From the NCBI GenBank assembly GCA_024036415.1, contig JAMWET010004078.1:1-64000 (forward strand): a stretch of 64,000 nt of DNA, written 5' to 3'. The position numbers and the translations under genes were made by a program. This DNA comes from Prochilodus magdalenae. Lineage: Eukaryota; Chordata; Actinopteri; Characiformes; Prochilodontidae. Shown piece after piece: positions 11,310 to 22,699 of this stretch; the stretch's first letter is position 1; every line of letters begins with the position of its first letter. The notes under the pieces are model-generated. The model searched no databases, was not told the DNA's origin, and saw only the letters and a program-made list of their open reading frames with translations.

Positions 11310-12965
11310 GACCCAGTGGTGGGCTTTATGAAGATGCTTAACGCTTTAGAGTTTAGTTACTGAGGAGGGATTTTATGAAGATTTTAACACAGAAGTCCAC
11401 TGAAGAAATTATGGAGGCTATACAACCCTCAAAACACTAGAGTTATGAAGTTCTTGATGAAGGATTTTATGGCAACTGTTTAACCCTTAAAATTTAGAAT
11501 TCTTTATGGTGGGCTTTATGAAGATTATTTAACCATTAGCCTAGAATTCTCGATAATGAACTTTATTAAGACTATTTAACCGCTAGAAGCCTAGAATTCT
11601 CGATGATGGACTTTATTCAGACTATTTAACCGTTAGAAGTCTAGAATTCTCGATAATGAACTTTATTAAGACTATTTAACCGCTAGAAGCCTAGAATTCT
11701 CGATGATGGACTTTATTCAGACTATTTAACCGTTAGAAGTCTAGAATTCTCGATAATGAACTTTATTAAGACTGTTTAACCGCTAGAAGTCTAGAATTCT
11801 CGATAATGAACTTTATTAAGACTGTTTAACCGCTAGAAGTCTAGAATTCTCGATAATGAACTTTATTAAGACTGTTTAACCGCTAGAAGCCTAAAATTCT
11901 TGATAATGGACTTTATTAAGACTGTTTAACTGCTAGAAGTCTAGAATTCTCAATAATGAACTTTATTAAGACTGTTTAACCGCTAGAAGTCTAGAATTCT
12001 CGATAATGAACTTTATTAAGACTGTTTAACCGTTAGAAGTCTAGAATTCTCGATAATGAACTTTATTAAGACTGTTTAACCGCTAGAAGTCTAGAATTCT
12101 CGATAATGAACTTTATTAAGACTGTTTAACCGCTAGAAGTCTAGAATTCTCGATAATGAACTTTATTAAGACTGTTTAACCGTTAGAAGTCTAGAATTCT
12201 TGATAATGAACTTTATTAAGACTGTTTAGCCCCTAACAGTCTAGAATACTTAATGGTGGGCGTTATGAAGACTGTTTAGCCCGTAACAGTCTAGAATACT
12301 TAATGGTGGGCGTTATGAAGACTGTTTAGCCCCTAACAGTCTAGAATACTTGATGGTGGGCGTTATGAAGACTATTGAACAATTAGAAGTCTAGACTCCT
12401 CGACAGAATGCTTTAACATAGCTGGTTATCTCTTAACAGTCTAGAATTATTAATGATGAGTTTAATGACAAGTACTTAACCCAGCATGGTAGAATCTTTG
12501 TTGGTGGGCTTCTAAATTAAAGGCTTTAGGAAGGCAATTTAACCCTTAGAAGTCTAGAATTCCATTAGAAGTCTAGGGTTCTTGGTGGTTTATAAGGACT
12601 ATTTAACAGGTAAAAGTCTAGGTTCTTGATGGTGGGCTTTATGAAGACTATTTAACCATTACAGGTCTAGAGTTCTTGATGGTGGGCTTTATAAAGACTA
12701 TTTAATGTAGGGCTTCATTAAGGCTGGTAGCCCTTAATAGACTAGATTTCTTCATAGGGAGCTTTGTGAACACTATTTAACCCTAACCTAGAATTCTTGA
12801 GTTTTTAATGGAGGACTTTAGTTAACCTACTGAACTCTTGTGAAGGTTGTTTAAGTGTTTGAGGTCTAGAGTTCTTGACGATGGGCTTTGTAAAGACTAT
12901 TTAACCATTAGAATTCTAGAGTTCTGGGTGGTGAGTTTTAATCCTTAGTAGTGTAGAATTCTTGT
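11310..12965. repeat. Minisatellite, 50-bp unit, about 33 copies
   Basis: The core unit is CTAGAATTCTCGATAATGAA followed by CTTTATTAAGACTGTTTAAC and CGCTAGAAGT, exactly 50 bases. From 11741 to 12230 it repeats with one or two changes per unit. At 11530-11740 two unit types alternate as a 100-bp dimer. At 12230-12390 a third variant (GGTGGGCGTTATGAAGACTG) is repeated three times. Flanks from 11310 and to 12965 are degraded copies. Units contain an EcoRI site (GAATTC). Confidence 0.95.
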
Positions 12966-15900
12966 TCTACTTACATAAATGTTGTATGGTAACATTAATG
13001 GTAACATTTTATAATTCACATTCTTAACAAAATGTATAATATACGGTATGCTAATTCATTAATTAAGGAATTGATACCTAACACAAATTGATGACATGTT
13101 TTTGTGGTCACCAACAATAACAGCAGCCTCTATGGGCTAAATGGCAGCAGCACAGAGCTACTAACGCATATTTCATATTTCTCCAGTGAAGTGAAATATT
13201 TCAGCTGTCAGCTTTGCTACATTGAACATGGAGAGCTGGGATAAAACCCACAGTGGGCGGGAATGCTTCAGAGAAAAGATCCAAAAAGCAACAAGCAGGA
13301 CGGAACTGTCTTACAGCAGTGAACAGATCGGTCCAGATGGAGTGAAAGTGTGTGTGGTAGTGATGATAGTATGTGTTGAGAATGGCATGTAGCACTAGGT
13401 AGGAGGGAAGCCCAGCAGTGGCAGAGAGATCTCAGCTCCTCTAATTGCTGCCAATCAAGCGCTGTGGGGCGGGGAGTGAGACAACTGCTCAAAGTGAGTC
13501 ACAGAGCCCCGCCCCCCCACCACGCTCGCCTTGCACCTCAATACGGCCCGCAGAAAAGAAGAACAAGAGAAGTTTTACACTCTATAGGGGGTACTGCCCA
13601 CTGGATTTAACCACTCGGCGAAGATTTGTATGACTATTTATTTCTAGGGTTTCTTAGTGATTGAATAGAAGTCAGCCTTGAAACAAATCCCACCTAGATG
13701 ACTACATCACCAACCTATGCTAATTCATTTGATTTTGCACTAAATGGTGGCCAGAGATCATAATATCCAACCCATACGATGACAACTTACAGTTATTACT
13801 CAAGCACCTGAACAAGAGCCTCAGACACCCTGAGAGTATGCTAAAGCTAAAGTACGCTACGCCTCCAAACAGTAGTCAACTCTGCAAGATATCCTTATGC
13901 TAAAGGTCAACTCAGTAAGACTCTCATCGATAAAATTACACAAACGTCTGTTATCTAAATGTCGAATGCAAGGAACGGAATGCCGTGACATTCTGTGTTT
14001 CAAAAGAGCAAACCTGCCGTCTCATGCCAAACTCATTCAAAAAAAAGAGAACTAAGGTTTTCACACACAATCTATAAAGCAGCATTCATTTTTAATCACT
14101 TATTCACTTATCATAACCAGTGACATTAAAATTATGCAGGAAGCAACTGTAACTCAGGACGGAAAACACATTCAGGAGCAAATATGGAGTATTATAATAA
14201 AAGATTATAACTCATTTATCCTCTATTAATCGCTTTCAGGTTTCATTTTGTGTGTGAGACAACACAAAAGAGCGTCCTCTGTCTAGGAGGGACAGTGCTG
14301 TTTCAACTGGCTTTCATAAGGGTCGGTGAAACAACTGATGTCACATTGCAGTGTGAGTGGAGATGATAACCTGTGGCGTATCTCTTGTTCCCTGGAAAAT
14401 GGCATTTTGACAGCAAAAGTTTTCAAAGAGAGGCAACGCCAGGTGCAGCTCTTAACTGTTCATCAGACACAACACATTAGGATTTAGAAGCACCCATGCA
14501 AAAAGGCTACCACTTCACTATGTGTGAACACAAACATGTAGGATTGTTTTGGTGATGCGCTTTACTGGCATCAAACAGCACTGTGTTCACAGGCCATCAC
14601 GAGAAAATTAGCTCATCATGCCTGCCAAAAGAAGCTTTGCTGAGCTGTTAAATAACCTGCATAGCTTTTAAGCCTCATATTTGAGTTAAAGCCGGTTTAC
14701 CGCAAGACACATCTTCAACCCCTGCTGTGGTCTGACAGCAGTGCTTGTAGATCTCATGGGTTACAAAGTTTTGTTGTTGTTTTTTTAACACACTCCACAG
14801 GGTGTTACAGAAGGAGCCAATACCAAGTTCAGCTAGGTACCTTTCAGCGCATTGCCCAGCATTATTAGCAAACACAGCCCATTTCAATTAAAGCTGAGTA
14901 TGCTGATTTGGCATGCTGGCATTTAAACAGGCTACCAAAAACAAAACACTTATACTGCAAGAAAACCCCAAATGGAGCATGTAATTTGATTGCATTGAGC
15001 ACAACTAGGGGACTTAAAACTAGGGAAACATGCATTTGGTGCAGTTTATAATTGCGCTCTGTTGGAAATTAAAATGACTTTTAATTTGATTTGAAATTAA
15101 AATGGCTGCAAATGAAAGCAGCCTGCACACCAGCACAGCTAATAATGGCCTTTGGCTTTTTAACTTTCAAAATTTCCCATGTTACCATTAATATCTATAA
15201 TTTATTTTCCTTCATGTCCTAGTTCTAGATTCCAATTAGCAAGAAAATTACACTGTATTATAAATCACTAGCTCACTCGCCAAAAATGAGTCACCTTGAA
15301 TGTTTAAGGTTGTAGTAACTTCAGGCTCCTGCAGAGAATGATGGGGCTATATATACCTGTAGGGTGTGAGTGAGGGGATTCGTTGATTGAGAAGAGGTGC
15401 AGTAAATGTCTCGTTTGATGTTTGGAAAATCGGTCTTAAAGTAAATGCTAATGGCAAAAATGAGTGATTGCATTTGGACATGCCAAAGTCCATAATGTGA
15501 AGGAAGTAGCTAGTAGTATCAACAGTGGTAACAATCCCAGTCTTAAGGAGATTCTCCTCAAAACTGTGCCAGGCAGGCATCCACCAAATCTGTCTGAAGT
15601 GCCTGATTCTTTGATGCAACAGTGGCGTCAAATCACAGCTGTTATTTGTGCTAGCCTTACATGATCTTAGGCACATGCTTATCTAGATGTTACAGTAGGA
15701 AATGGCTGTCTGGCAAACAGCCTTCAAGGCCTAACGCCTAAAAACTGCTGGTACTAAACCATATTTTGTGTTATTTAGATAAAGGGCAAGAACACAAGGT
15801 TCACATTAAGTTTGTGCTCACCATAGCACCATGTGTGGTAGCTTCAATGCAAAATTAAAGCAACTATCTTCAGACTCCAATCAGCTGCATTTCCTCTGCC

Positions 15901-16474
15901 TGCATTGTTATCATAGGCTGACATCATTGTATCTGACCCTCACTGACGAGTTGTGCAAGGCCACGGCAAAGACAGAGCATGTCAACCATTTCATGTTGCA
16001 CTAAATGAATGTGTCTCCATCTTAGACTCAGATACGCTGCATCATCAGAATAAAGCATCTGCTCACAGAAAATATGATGATGGTGCACCGGGTTAGGCTA
16101 AGCTTTTTCACTCACGTCTCCCTAGCCCTGTGTTTTAATCTCCACTCCTCAATGCAACCTTACTTACCCAGTTTAGTGCGGAACCTGATCACACATGGAA
16201 TTAGAGGAATCACTGTGTTGACTGAGATGTTAATAAACCATTATAGCACAACGTGAGATAAAAGCCATAATTAGAGAATTAACAAGACATTACACTCATT
16301 AGAGTCATATAGAGAGCCCCCCTGTCTCAGCACCTCTGGAGATATGTGCTTAGGTCAAAGATGAACATGCTTGATGCAGGCCAGGCCTGAATGTCTCCTT
16401 TTCACCATCATCTTAATCAAAATGTGTAGCCACTTTACAGCTGTTGTTTACTACAGCTGCAGGATTACTGCCAA

Positions 16475-16476
<2 letters not shown>
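12966..16476. other. Intron sequence, mostly non-repetitive
   Basis: No genes recognised. Open frames here (for example 15347-15676) lack motifs. A candidate noncoding element at 14890-15200 is listed separately. Confidence 0.35.
14890..15200. promoter_or_regulatory. Candidate conserved noncoding element
   Basis: AT-rich non-repetitive segment with several homeobox-type cores (TGTAATTTGATT, TTTTAATTTGATTTGAAATT, AGCTAATAATGGCC). No ORF or mobile-element signature. Inferred from composition only. Confidence 0.25.
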
Positions 16477-16477
<1 letters not shown>

Positions 16478-16563
<86 letters not shown>

Positions 16564-16591
16564 ACTCTCTCTCTCTCTCTCCCTCTCTCCG
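16478..16591. repeat. CT dinucleotide microsatellite
   Basis: About 83 bases of pure (CT)n, then an interrupted CT/CCCTCT extension. The Leu-Ser frames across it are artefacts. Confidence 0.97.
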
Positions 16592-17919
16592 GTTTTTCTT
16601 CCAGGAGACAGCGCTGATCTTATGTTTCTTCTGGGCAGAAGTCTATGGGGCCAGCCGGCATCCCCACAAGCCTGTTCCCCTGCACTCTGGCACACACACA
16701 CACACACTCACTGAAGCCTGATCACCCCATAACACTCCCCTAGGCTCCGGCTCATGCTGCTGTGTGGACGCTCAAACACGCTCAGCAAAATGCCGCCATT
16801 TACCCCAGCAAAAAGGACAGAGAGAGCCTGTGGCCCTCAGCTTTACCAGGGATCCACACGCAACTCAGAAAGTGGACAAGCAGAGAACTCGGAAACTGCT
16901 CACTCAAACTGTTTTACCAGTTTTACAAAGAGTGTCCAAGTGTTTGACAGGAATGAGGGAAACTGCAGTTAATGCAGAATAAATTTCACTTTCTCTTAAA
17001 GTTTACATTGTAAAAGTGTAGTAAAACCCATCATGTGAATTTTCCCACCGCCCAACTCCCCCTGCATGCAAGCACAAATCAATGTACCTGACAACAAAAC
17101 TGGTAAACTGTTATTTGTAGTTACACAGAACCCTGACTGTTAAGACATATAGGCCCCACCAAAATCTACATGACTACTACCATTAGAATAAGTTGCACAA
17201 GCTAAAAAAGAAAAAGCCAAATGTAAATAACTGAGTTTGCTGATTATTTTTCAATGATCGTTTGAACTAAAACTGATGCACAAATAAATTGATCAGGTGT
17301 GATGCAATTTCCTGGCGAAACTGCTCCTCATTAGCCCTTTTTCGGTGTTAGCCACCATGGCATTATTAGCTGAGGTATTCCTTTAAAATAGCGGCTGAAT
17401 AGAAGCATAGCATTTTCCATCCCTGGTCCGAAATAGCCCTCAGGCTATTGATAGCGGGTCACTGCCAAAGCATATGTAAAGTCATACCAACTGTTCCAGT
17501 ATTATATATGGCACAGTGCGGATCTGCTGAGAGTTTTGAAGAGCCAGTTTAGGCCCCATGAATAAGTCCGAGATAAACATACTGCTACACTACTTTTCCA
17601 TAGCACAAGTATCAACAGTCTCGTCAGGCTCTCAGACACAGACCAGATGCGTGGACCAGATATTAGCTCAAAGGAGAGTTAGGGAGCATTCGAGGATCTT
17701 GCAAGCATGTAGACCCTTCAAAGAGCTGTTAAAAAGGAACACGAATAAGAAGGAGTGATGTACTATAAAGCAAAGGCTTCAAACACCCAAAATCATCAGT
17801 ACCATAGATATCCAGAGCATGTATGCTTAGACAGACGAGCACGCTTCCCCATAATAAGGGACTTATTGTTAAATTACACAACATTGGAGATGATGAAGTG
17901 AGTGAGCTCTAGTAGAGGT
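16592..17919. other. Intron sequence, nothing recognised
   Basis: A short CA repeat occurs at about 16690-16706. No coding or mobile features identified. Confidence 0.35.
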
Positions 17920-18256
17920 GTAAGTTGTGTGTATTGTGTTGCACTTTAATAACCTTTGTATTGCACTTATAATGACCTTTGTCAATGTGTATTGTGTTGC
18001 ACTTACAATGACCTTTTCTCCTCTATAGGAATGAGCACTGGGCTGGGGTTGCCAGGTAATGCTGTACTTGCTCTTTGTCTGTGTATGAATCTCTAGGTAC
18101 CAGCACTGGCCCCTTTGTTCGGGCAGTGTCTGAACGCGTGGTGAGTTTAGGCTCTAAACTTCCTGTACTAGCTGGAATATTATCCAACGGAACACTAAGC
18201 ACGGTGATAAGTCGCTCTGTATAAGAGCATCTGCTAAATGCCTTAAATGTAAATGT
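17920..18256 (+). mobile_element. Non-LTR retroelement tail with short internal duplications
   Basis: The end GTCGCTCTGTATAAGAGCAT then CTGCTAAATGCCTTAAATGT and a TAAATG repeat is the LINE2-type 3' tail shared by many fish SINEs and LINEs. Upstream, GTGTATTGTGTTGCACTT is repeated (about 17928 and 17983) with AATGACCTTT after each copy. No tRNA head was found, so this may be a 5'-truncated LINE. Confidence 0.55.
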
Positions 18257-18931
18257 AAATGAAGTAAATTAGCAGCAAGAAAATCTGACATTTAAAATAA
18301 TGATGTTGATTTGTGTGTATTGTCCCTGTTATAATTTGTTAAATAGACAAACAGAGGTATTGTGAACTGCATGTTCAGTATTCCTAAGATCTTCTTCAAT
18401 GTATTTCAGCTACAATTTAAAAGATGGAAGGTTTCATTTTATTGGACAGAAATCAATCACGCATGGAAATCAGCACCAGTTCAATAGTACAGTATAATGC
18501 TATGTGACAGGCCATAAATACATAGGTCTCTAAGGTCGGTTTAATATTTTCACCCTATTGATTTACACATTGTCGGCTAGAAACGTCCAGCAAGCACTCA
18601 ACCACAAAACATACTAAATTATGTAAGATAAGTATCTGTGTCCACAACACAACAAATCAGCACGATGAACCATGAATTATGCATATGGGAATCCACTTCC
18701 AGCATGGCTCGAATTTCTTGGATTAGGTTCTACTGCTCAAATACGCTCACGCCAACACATACATGGGGGGATAAAATATTGGAGACTCCACATTGGAAAA
18801 ACTAACCTTGAAAGGACTAAATAACAATTATGAAAGAGGCTACATGGGTGAGTTTTATTAGGACGAATATCAATTAGCAGTATGCATTTGCTTTACAAGA
18901 GCTATGATCTTCTACTAGATCTTCAAGAAGG

Positions 18932-18950
18932 ACACACACACACACACACA
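18932..18950. repeat. CA microsatellite
   Basis: Short (CA)n of about 19 bases. Confidence 0.9.
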
Positions 18951-19079
18951 ATCTCATACAGGGACACTGGTCACAATTAATGATCCACTGAATAAATGAC
19001 CAAAAAGGTCGAATTTGTGACTGTGCTCCTGTTTAAAACACCTGTATCGAAAGTCAGTGCACAGAGTATTGTTAGGACA

Positions 19080-19550
19080 AAGCTTGACCCCTGAGCATGG
19101 GAAGAGTAGTATGGTCTGATGAGTCATCTTTCACCTTTTTTCCTACATGTGTGTGCAAAAAAACAAATATGCCTTCCAGCCACAATGTTATGGTGCACAG
19201 ACTGTTAGCAACTGCGGGGGATCCATAACGACATGGGCAGCAATGTCGAGGGAGTCATTAGAGCTATTATTGCTCAGCTTGGTAGTATAATGGGCAAGTA
19301 TTATGAGGGCATTTTACAGATCCAAACACTCTTCTTCTATGGTGTGCCCATATTCCAGCATGATAATGATCCCATATACAAGGATAAACAAATCCATGAG
19401 AGGTCTCATAACCAGCAGGATCACAGCAAACGTCTACCATGGCCTTCCACAGCACCTAGAACTAAATATCACAGAAGATTTATTGGAAATTCTGGAGCAA
19501 AGAGGACAAAGTAGACTTCCAGCTTCGACCCTTAAAGTCTGAGGAAGGAA
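19080..19550 (+). pseudogene. Tc1/mariner-type transposase remnant, family B
   Basis: Pieces of a DD(E) transposase run on plus across frames: a TGGTCTGATGAGTCATC sequence near 19112 (the SDESSF motif), then CGGSITTWAAMS near 19217, YYEGILQIQTLFFYG and PIFQHDNDPIYKDKQIHE near 19347-19400 (the F-Q-x-D-N-D-P-x-H region with His altered), and LNITEDLLEILEQR after a frameshift. Several frame changes and a lost C-terminus show it is dead. Different from family A. Terminal repeats not located. Confidence 0.75.
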
Positions 19551-20990
19551 AACAAGTTTCTCTCGTTATGTCCACTCCATGTCCAGGACCCTCAGCTTTA
19601 ATCCCTGACCGGACAGATCAGAAATGTAAAAGTAATAAAACTGGGCTTGTGGAAGCTGCTTCAGGGCAATTTCTCACAATCTCCCACCTGACACACAGGT
19701 TACATTGAAAAGAGACTACCACTAGAATCCAATATCTCAAAAATCAACTTCACTGGATTCTAAAAACTGTAACATGGATGTGGTTAGAGAGCATGTGAGG
19801 ATTATAAGCCATTTCAAATCTACAGAACACAAATAATAAACTTTTTGAAACAATTAGCATGAATGTAACAAACCACCAAAGAAAAACTAGAGTGTGTCTT
19901 TTGCAGTAAAATGAATACTGTACTTTTGTATCAACGTACAGTTTACTGTAGCTATATATCTGGGCCCCATTCTGTAACAAACTGTGTTCATTTCATTAAC
20001 AAAAAATATGAGGGATGAGGGAAACTATGTTGATGATCTATTTATCAACAGAATTATCAATGAAAATTGGATAAGAGCTAAAAAAAAAGTGACGTTTGAA
20101 AACAAGGACTATGAAGCATTATAGCTAAACCATAATGTGAAGTGGAGGAATAGTGTGCAGTATATCAGGGTTGTGGTATATTTATCAACAGAACACTGGA
20201 GATATATTTCTAGGCCCTATACTGTGTACAAAAAAGGTACGTTAAGAGACATGTTCCTGCAAAAAGTAGAGTTTAGAGTTTATGGCGATTTGAAGTGGTG
20301 TCGGTTTTATTAGAATTTTAGACCCTCTAGACGGCACGGTGTGAATAAGCTTAGAAGTAAAATGATGAAGCATAAAATTATGACATCCGTGTTCATCATA
20401 GCAGAGGACAGAGGCAAACAGTCACCCAACAAAAAGTCATCAGATGAACTGTACAAATGTAATAAATGGTACATTTTAGATTATAGATAGATAGATGCAT
20501 TGTGAGCTGCACTGTAAGTGTGCAGCATTACATGCTGCCATGTAAATACTTATGCAATGTATCTGTAATCTAAGAGATTGCTTATTTCTCTCCATTCTTT
20601 TTTAAGATGCTTGATTTCTGAGTCAGAAACTTTCAAAGTCTCTCTCTCTCTATATATATATATATAGAATGCTGAACCTGAGCTCCATTATGGTGGTAGA
20701 TTTCTGTAGGCTGCTACAGCTTGATCATCCATCACACTTGATCTAATATTAGTAAATAAACAGTTTTCAGCCTTCATATCCTCATGGACAAATCCCACAG
20801 GATCTGCTAGTAACTTCCTTTAATCACAGCTCTCGGAGAGACTTGTGTGACAGATGTTTCTATGAGTTCATCCAGATGCTTCATTTCAATCTGCCTGCTT
20901 CTACTGTATGTGCTCTAAGCGGGCTAATCTTAAATGATCACTTCTGAAGTGAAATTTGCGTGCACAGTTTCTTCGAAAACAAGGTACATT
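19551..20990. other. Intron sequence with weak internal repeats
   Basis: Two diverged segments (about 19950 and 20195) share a TATAT-CTGGGCCC/CTAGGCCC-TA-TCTGT pattern, suggesting an old duplication. A (CT)n(TA)n tract lies at 20640-20667. Otherwise nothing recognised. Confidence 0.35.
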
Positions 20991-21001
20991 AGTCTCATTA
21001 G

Positions 21002-21435
21002 TACAATACCAGTCAGAATTCGGACACAACCAACTAAATAAAGGTTGTTATCTTAAAGACTCTACAGGCTTACCCTTAACAGTTTCCACTGATGAAACAG
21101 TACATATCCTGATATACCACATATACACTTGATGTATCACAATACTATATTTTTGCCATATCGCCACCTCTAATAAAAAAACGTGTATCTCATTTTTGCT
21201 CAATTAAAAAGCCCTACTTACCATTTTTTAATGTTGTGAATATTCATGATGGACAGATCAATAGAACAGAGTCAAAATTGTTTGGAAATAAATCTTGTTA
21301 TATATACTTTTATTCACCTGTAAAGTTCCATTTTGGAGGGTTTTGAGGTGACTGCATATTTCCATGTGTGTGCTTTGTTATAGTTTAATGTCTTCACTTG
21401 AATTCCAAAGTAAAGCATTAAGCTAAAAGTTGGAA
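21002..21435 (+). mobile_element. Tc1-type MITE remnant, family C copy 2
   Basis: Left end ACCAGTCAGAATTCGGACAC is a diverged form of the terminal repeat at 42070. Shared interior blocks with that copy include TACTCTACAGGCTTA-like sequence, ACATATCCTGATATACCACA, GCCACCTCTAATA and GTAAAGTTCCATTTTGGA. The right end is not preserved. Confidence 0.75.
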
Positions 21436-21599
21436 TACCTTCTATTTGGAATCCCTGTATATTACATGATGCTGCCAGTCTTAAATGTATAATGATATAA
21501 AAGGGAGCTTTTGAGCAATAGTGGGATTCTATAGGACTACACATATAAATATATAATAGGAGAATTAAATAATTTTGTTTTATATACATATACTTGTGG

Positions 21600-21602
<3 letters not shown>

Positions 21603-21664
<62 letters not shown>
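21603..21664. repeat. TA microsatellite
   Basis: About 60 bases of (TA)n. Confidence 0.97.
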
Positions 21665-21668
<4 letters not shown>

Positions 21669-22290
21669 TAACTATAAAACAAAATGATTTAATGCTCTAA
21701 TTGTCCAGAAAGCAACATGCAGATGGACAGAATAGAAGAAAAAACGGACGGCTGATTCAAACACACATTAATGCACCGCAGAGCCACCCAATTTCCCTGC
21801 ATTTTGCTGGTTGATGAGCATGCTTTTGTTTGTTGTTTGCTTCTGCACAATGTAAATCTGCAGCTTCTGAGGTAATTGGTATGACAAAAAAGACAAATGC
21901 AATTTGCCTCAAAGCACAAACATCTCATCAAAGTCAGCAGCACGACAGCCAAGCACGAGTCTTAGCATCAATTGCCATGACTGGCACAGCTTGAAACAAC
22001 ACATTTAGAATAGCAACGGATTCAGAAATCTGATCAGTTCTTCTTGTAAATAAGCAAAAGGAAGTCCAAACATCGCACAGATGTGCGCAGGAGCTCATGT
22101 TCTGTAGAGCACGTATGAAGCACTACATGAAGGATGTGATCGGTATTTAGAACCAGCCCTGTTAATGTAGAAATTTACTCCAACCTCTATTTAAGCCTGG
22201 GCTGCCTGGTGCGGCACAGAAGGACCACTTTTGCTTCCTCTTTTTTTTAAACCAAATAGCCTTATTATAAACACAATGAGCAAGTGTAAA

Positions 22291-22696
22291 TACCTCACCA
22301 TCTAAAGAATAGCTGCACCCAGAAGGAAGTGTGAGATTGCACTGCCATTCTGCATTACTAACTCACAGACTGGCCCAACACCATTGCAGTGTTTGGTGAC
22401 ATTAACGTGGTGTTGAGTGCAGTCGCCATAATGGTCTGCCTACATGTATTCCTGCGTTGTGCAGCCATCTGCCAATGGTGCTGGCAGGATGACACATGAA
22501 GGCCATCACTGCTTGCTAAAGGTCCTCAATAGTGGCTGTTTGGCCAGTCAGGTGCAGCGAAAGAAGCCTATCCTTGCAGACGTCACAGGTGAAGTCAAGT
22601 GTGAAACATGAATCATTCACAACAACCTACCCACCAAAATTCTTTCCAGTCAGTCCAACCCTTCTGGGTGCACCTATTCTTTTGATGATGAGTGTA
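22291..22696. mobile_element. Internally deleted Tc1-like element, family A copy 3
   Basis: Inverted ends: TCTAAAGAATAGCTGCACCC at 22301-22320 and the complement GGGTGCACCTATTCTTTTGA at 22666-22685, closed by GATGAGTGTATA. About 406 bp. The interior at 22360-22450 matches copy 4 near 41790-41860 (ACACCATTGCAGT, ACATTAAYGTGGTGT). Most of the transposase is gone, so this is MITE-like. Confidence 0.8.
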
Positions 22697-22699
22697 TAA

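Noticed and set aside
19233..19542. Intact small transposase gene
   Set aside because: Motifs are split over at least two frames and the catalytic neighbourhood is altered; it is a dead remnant.
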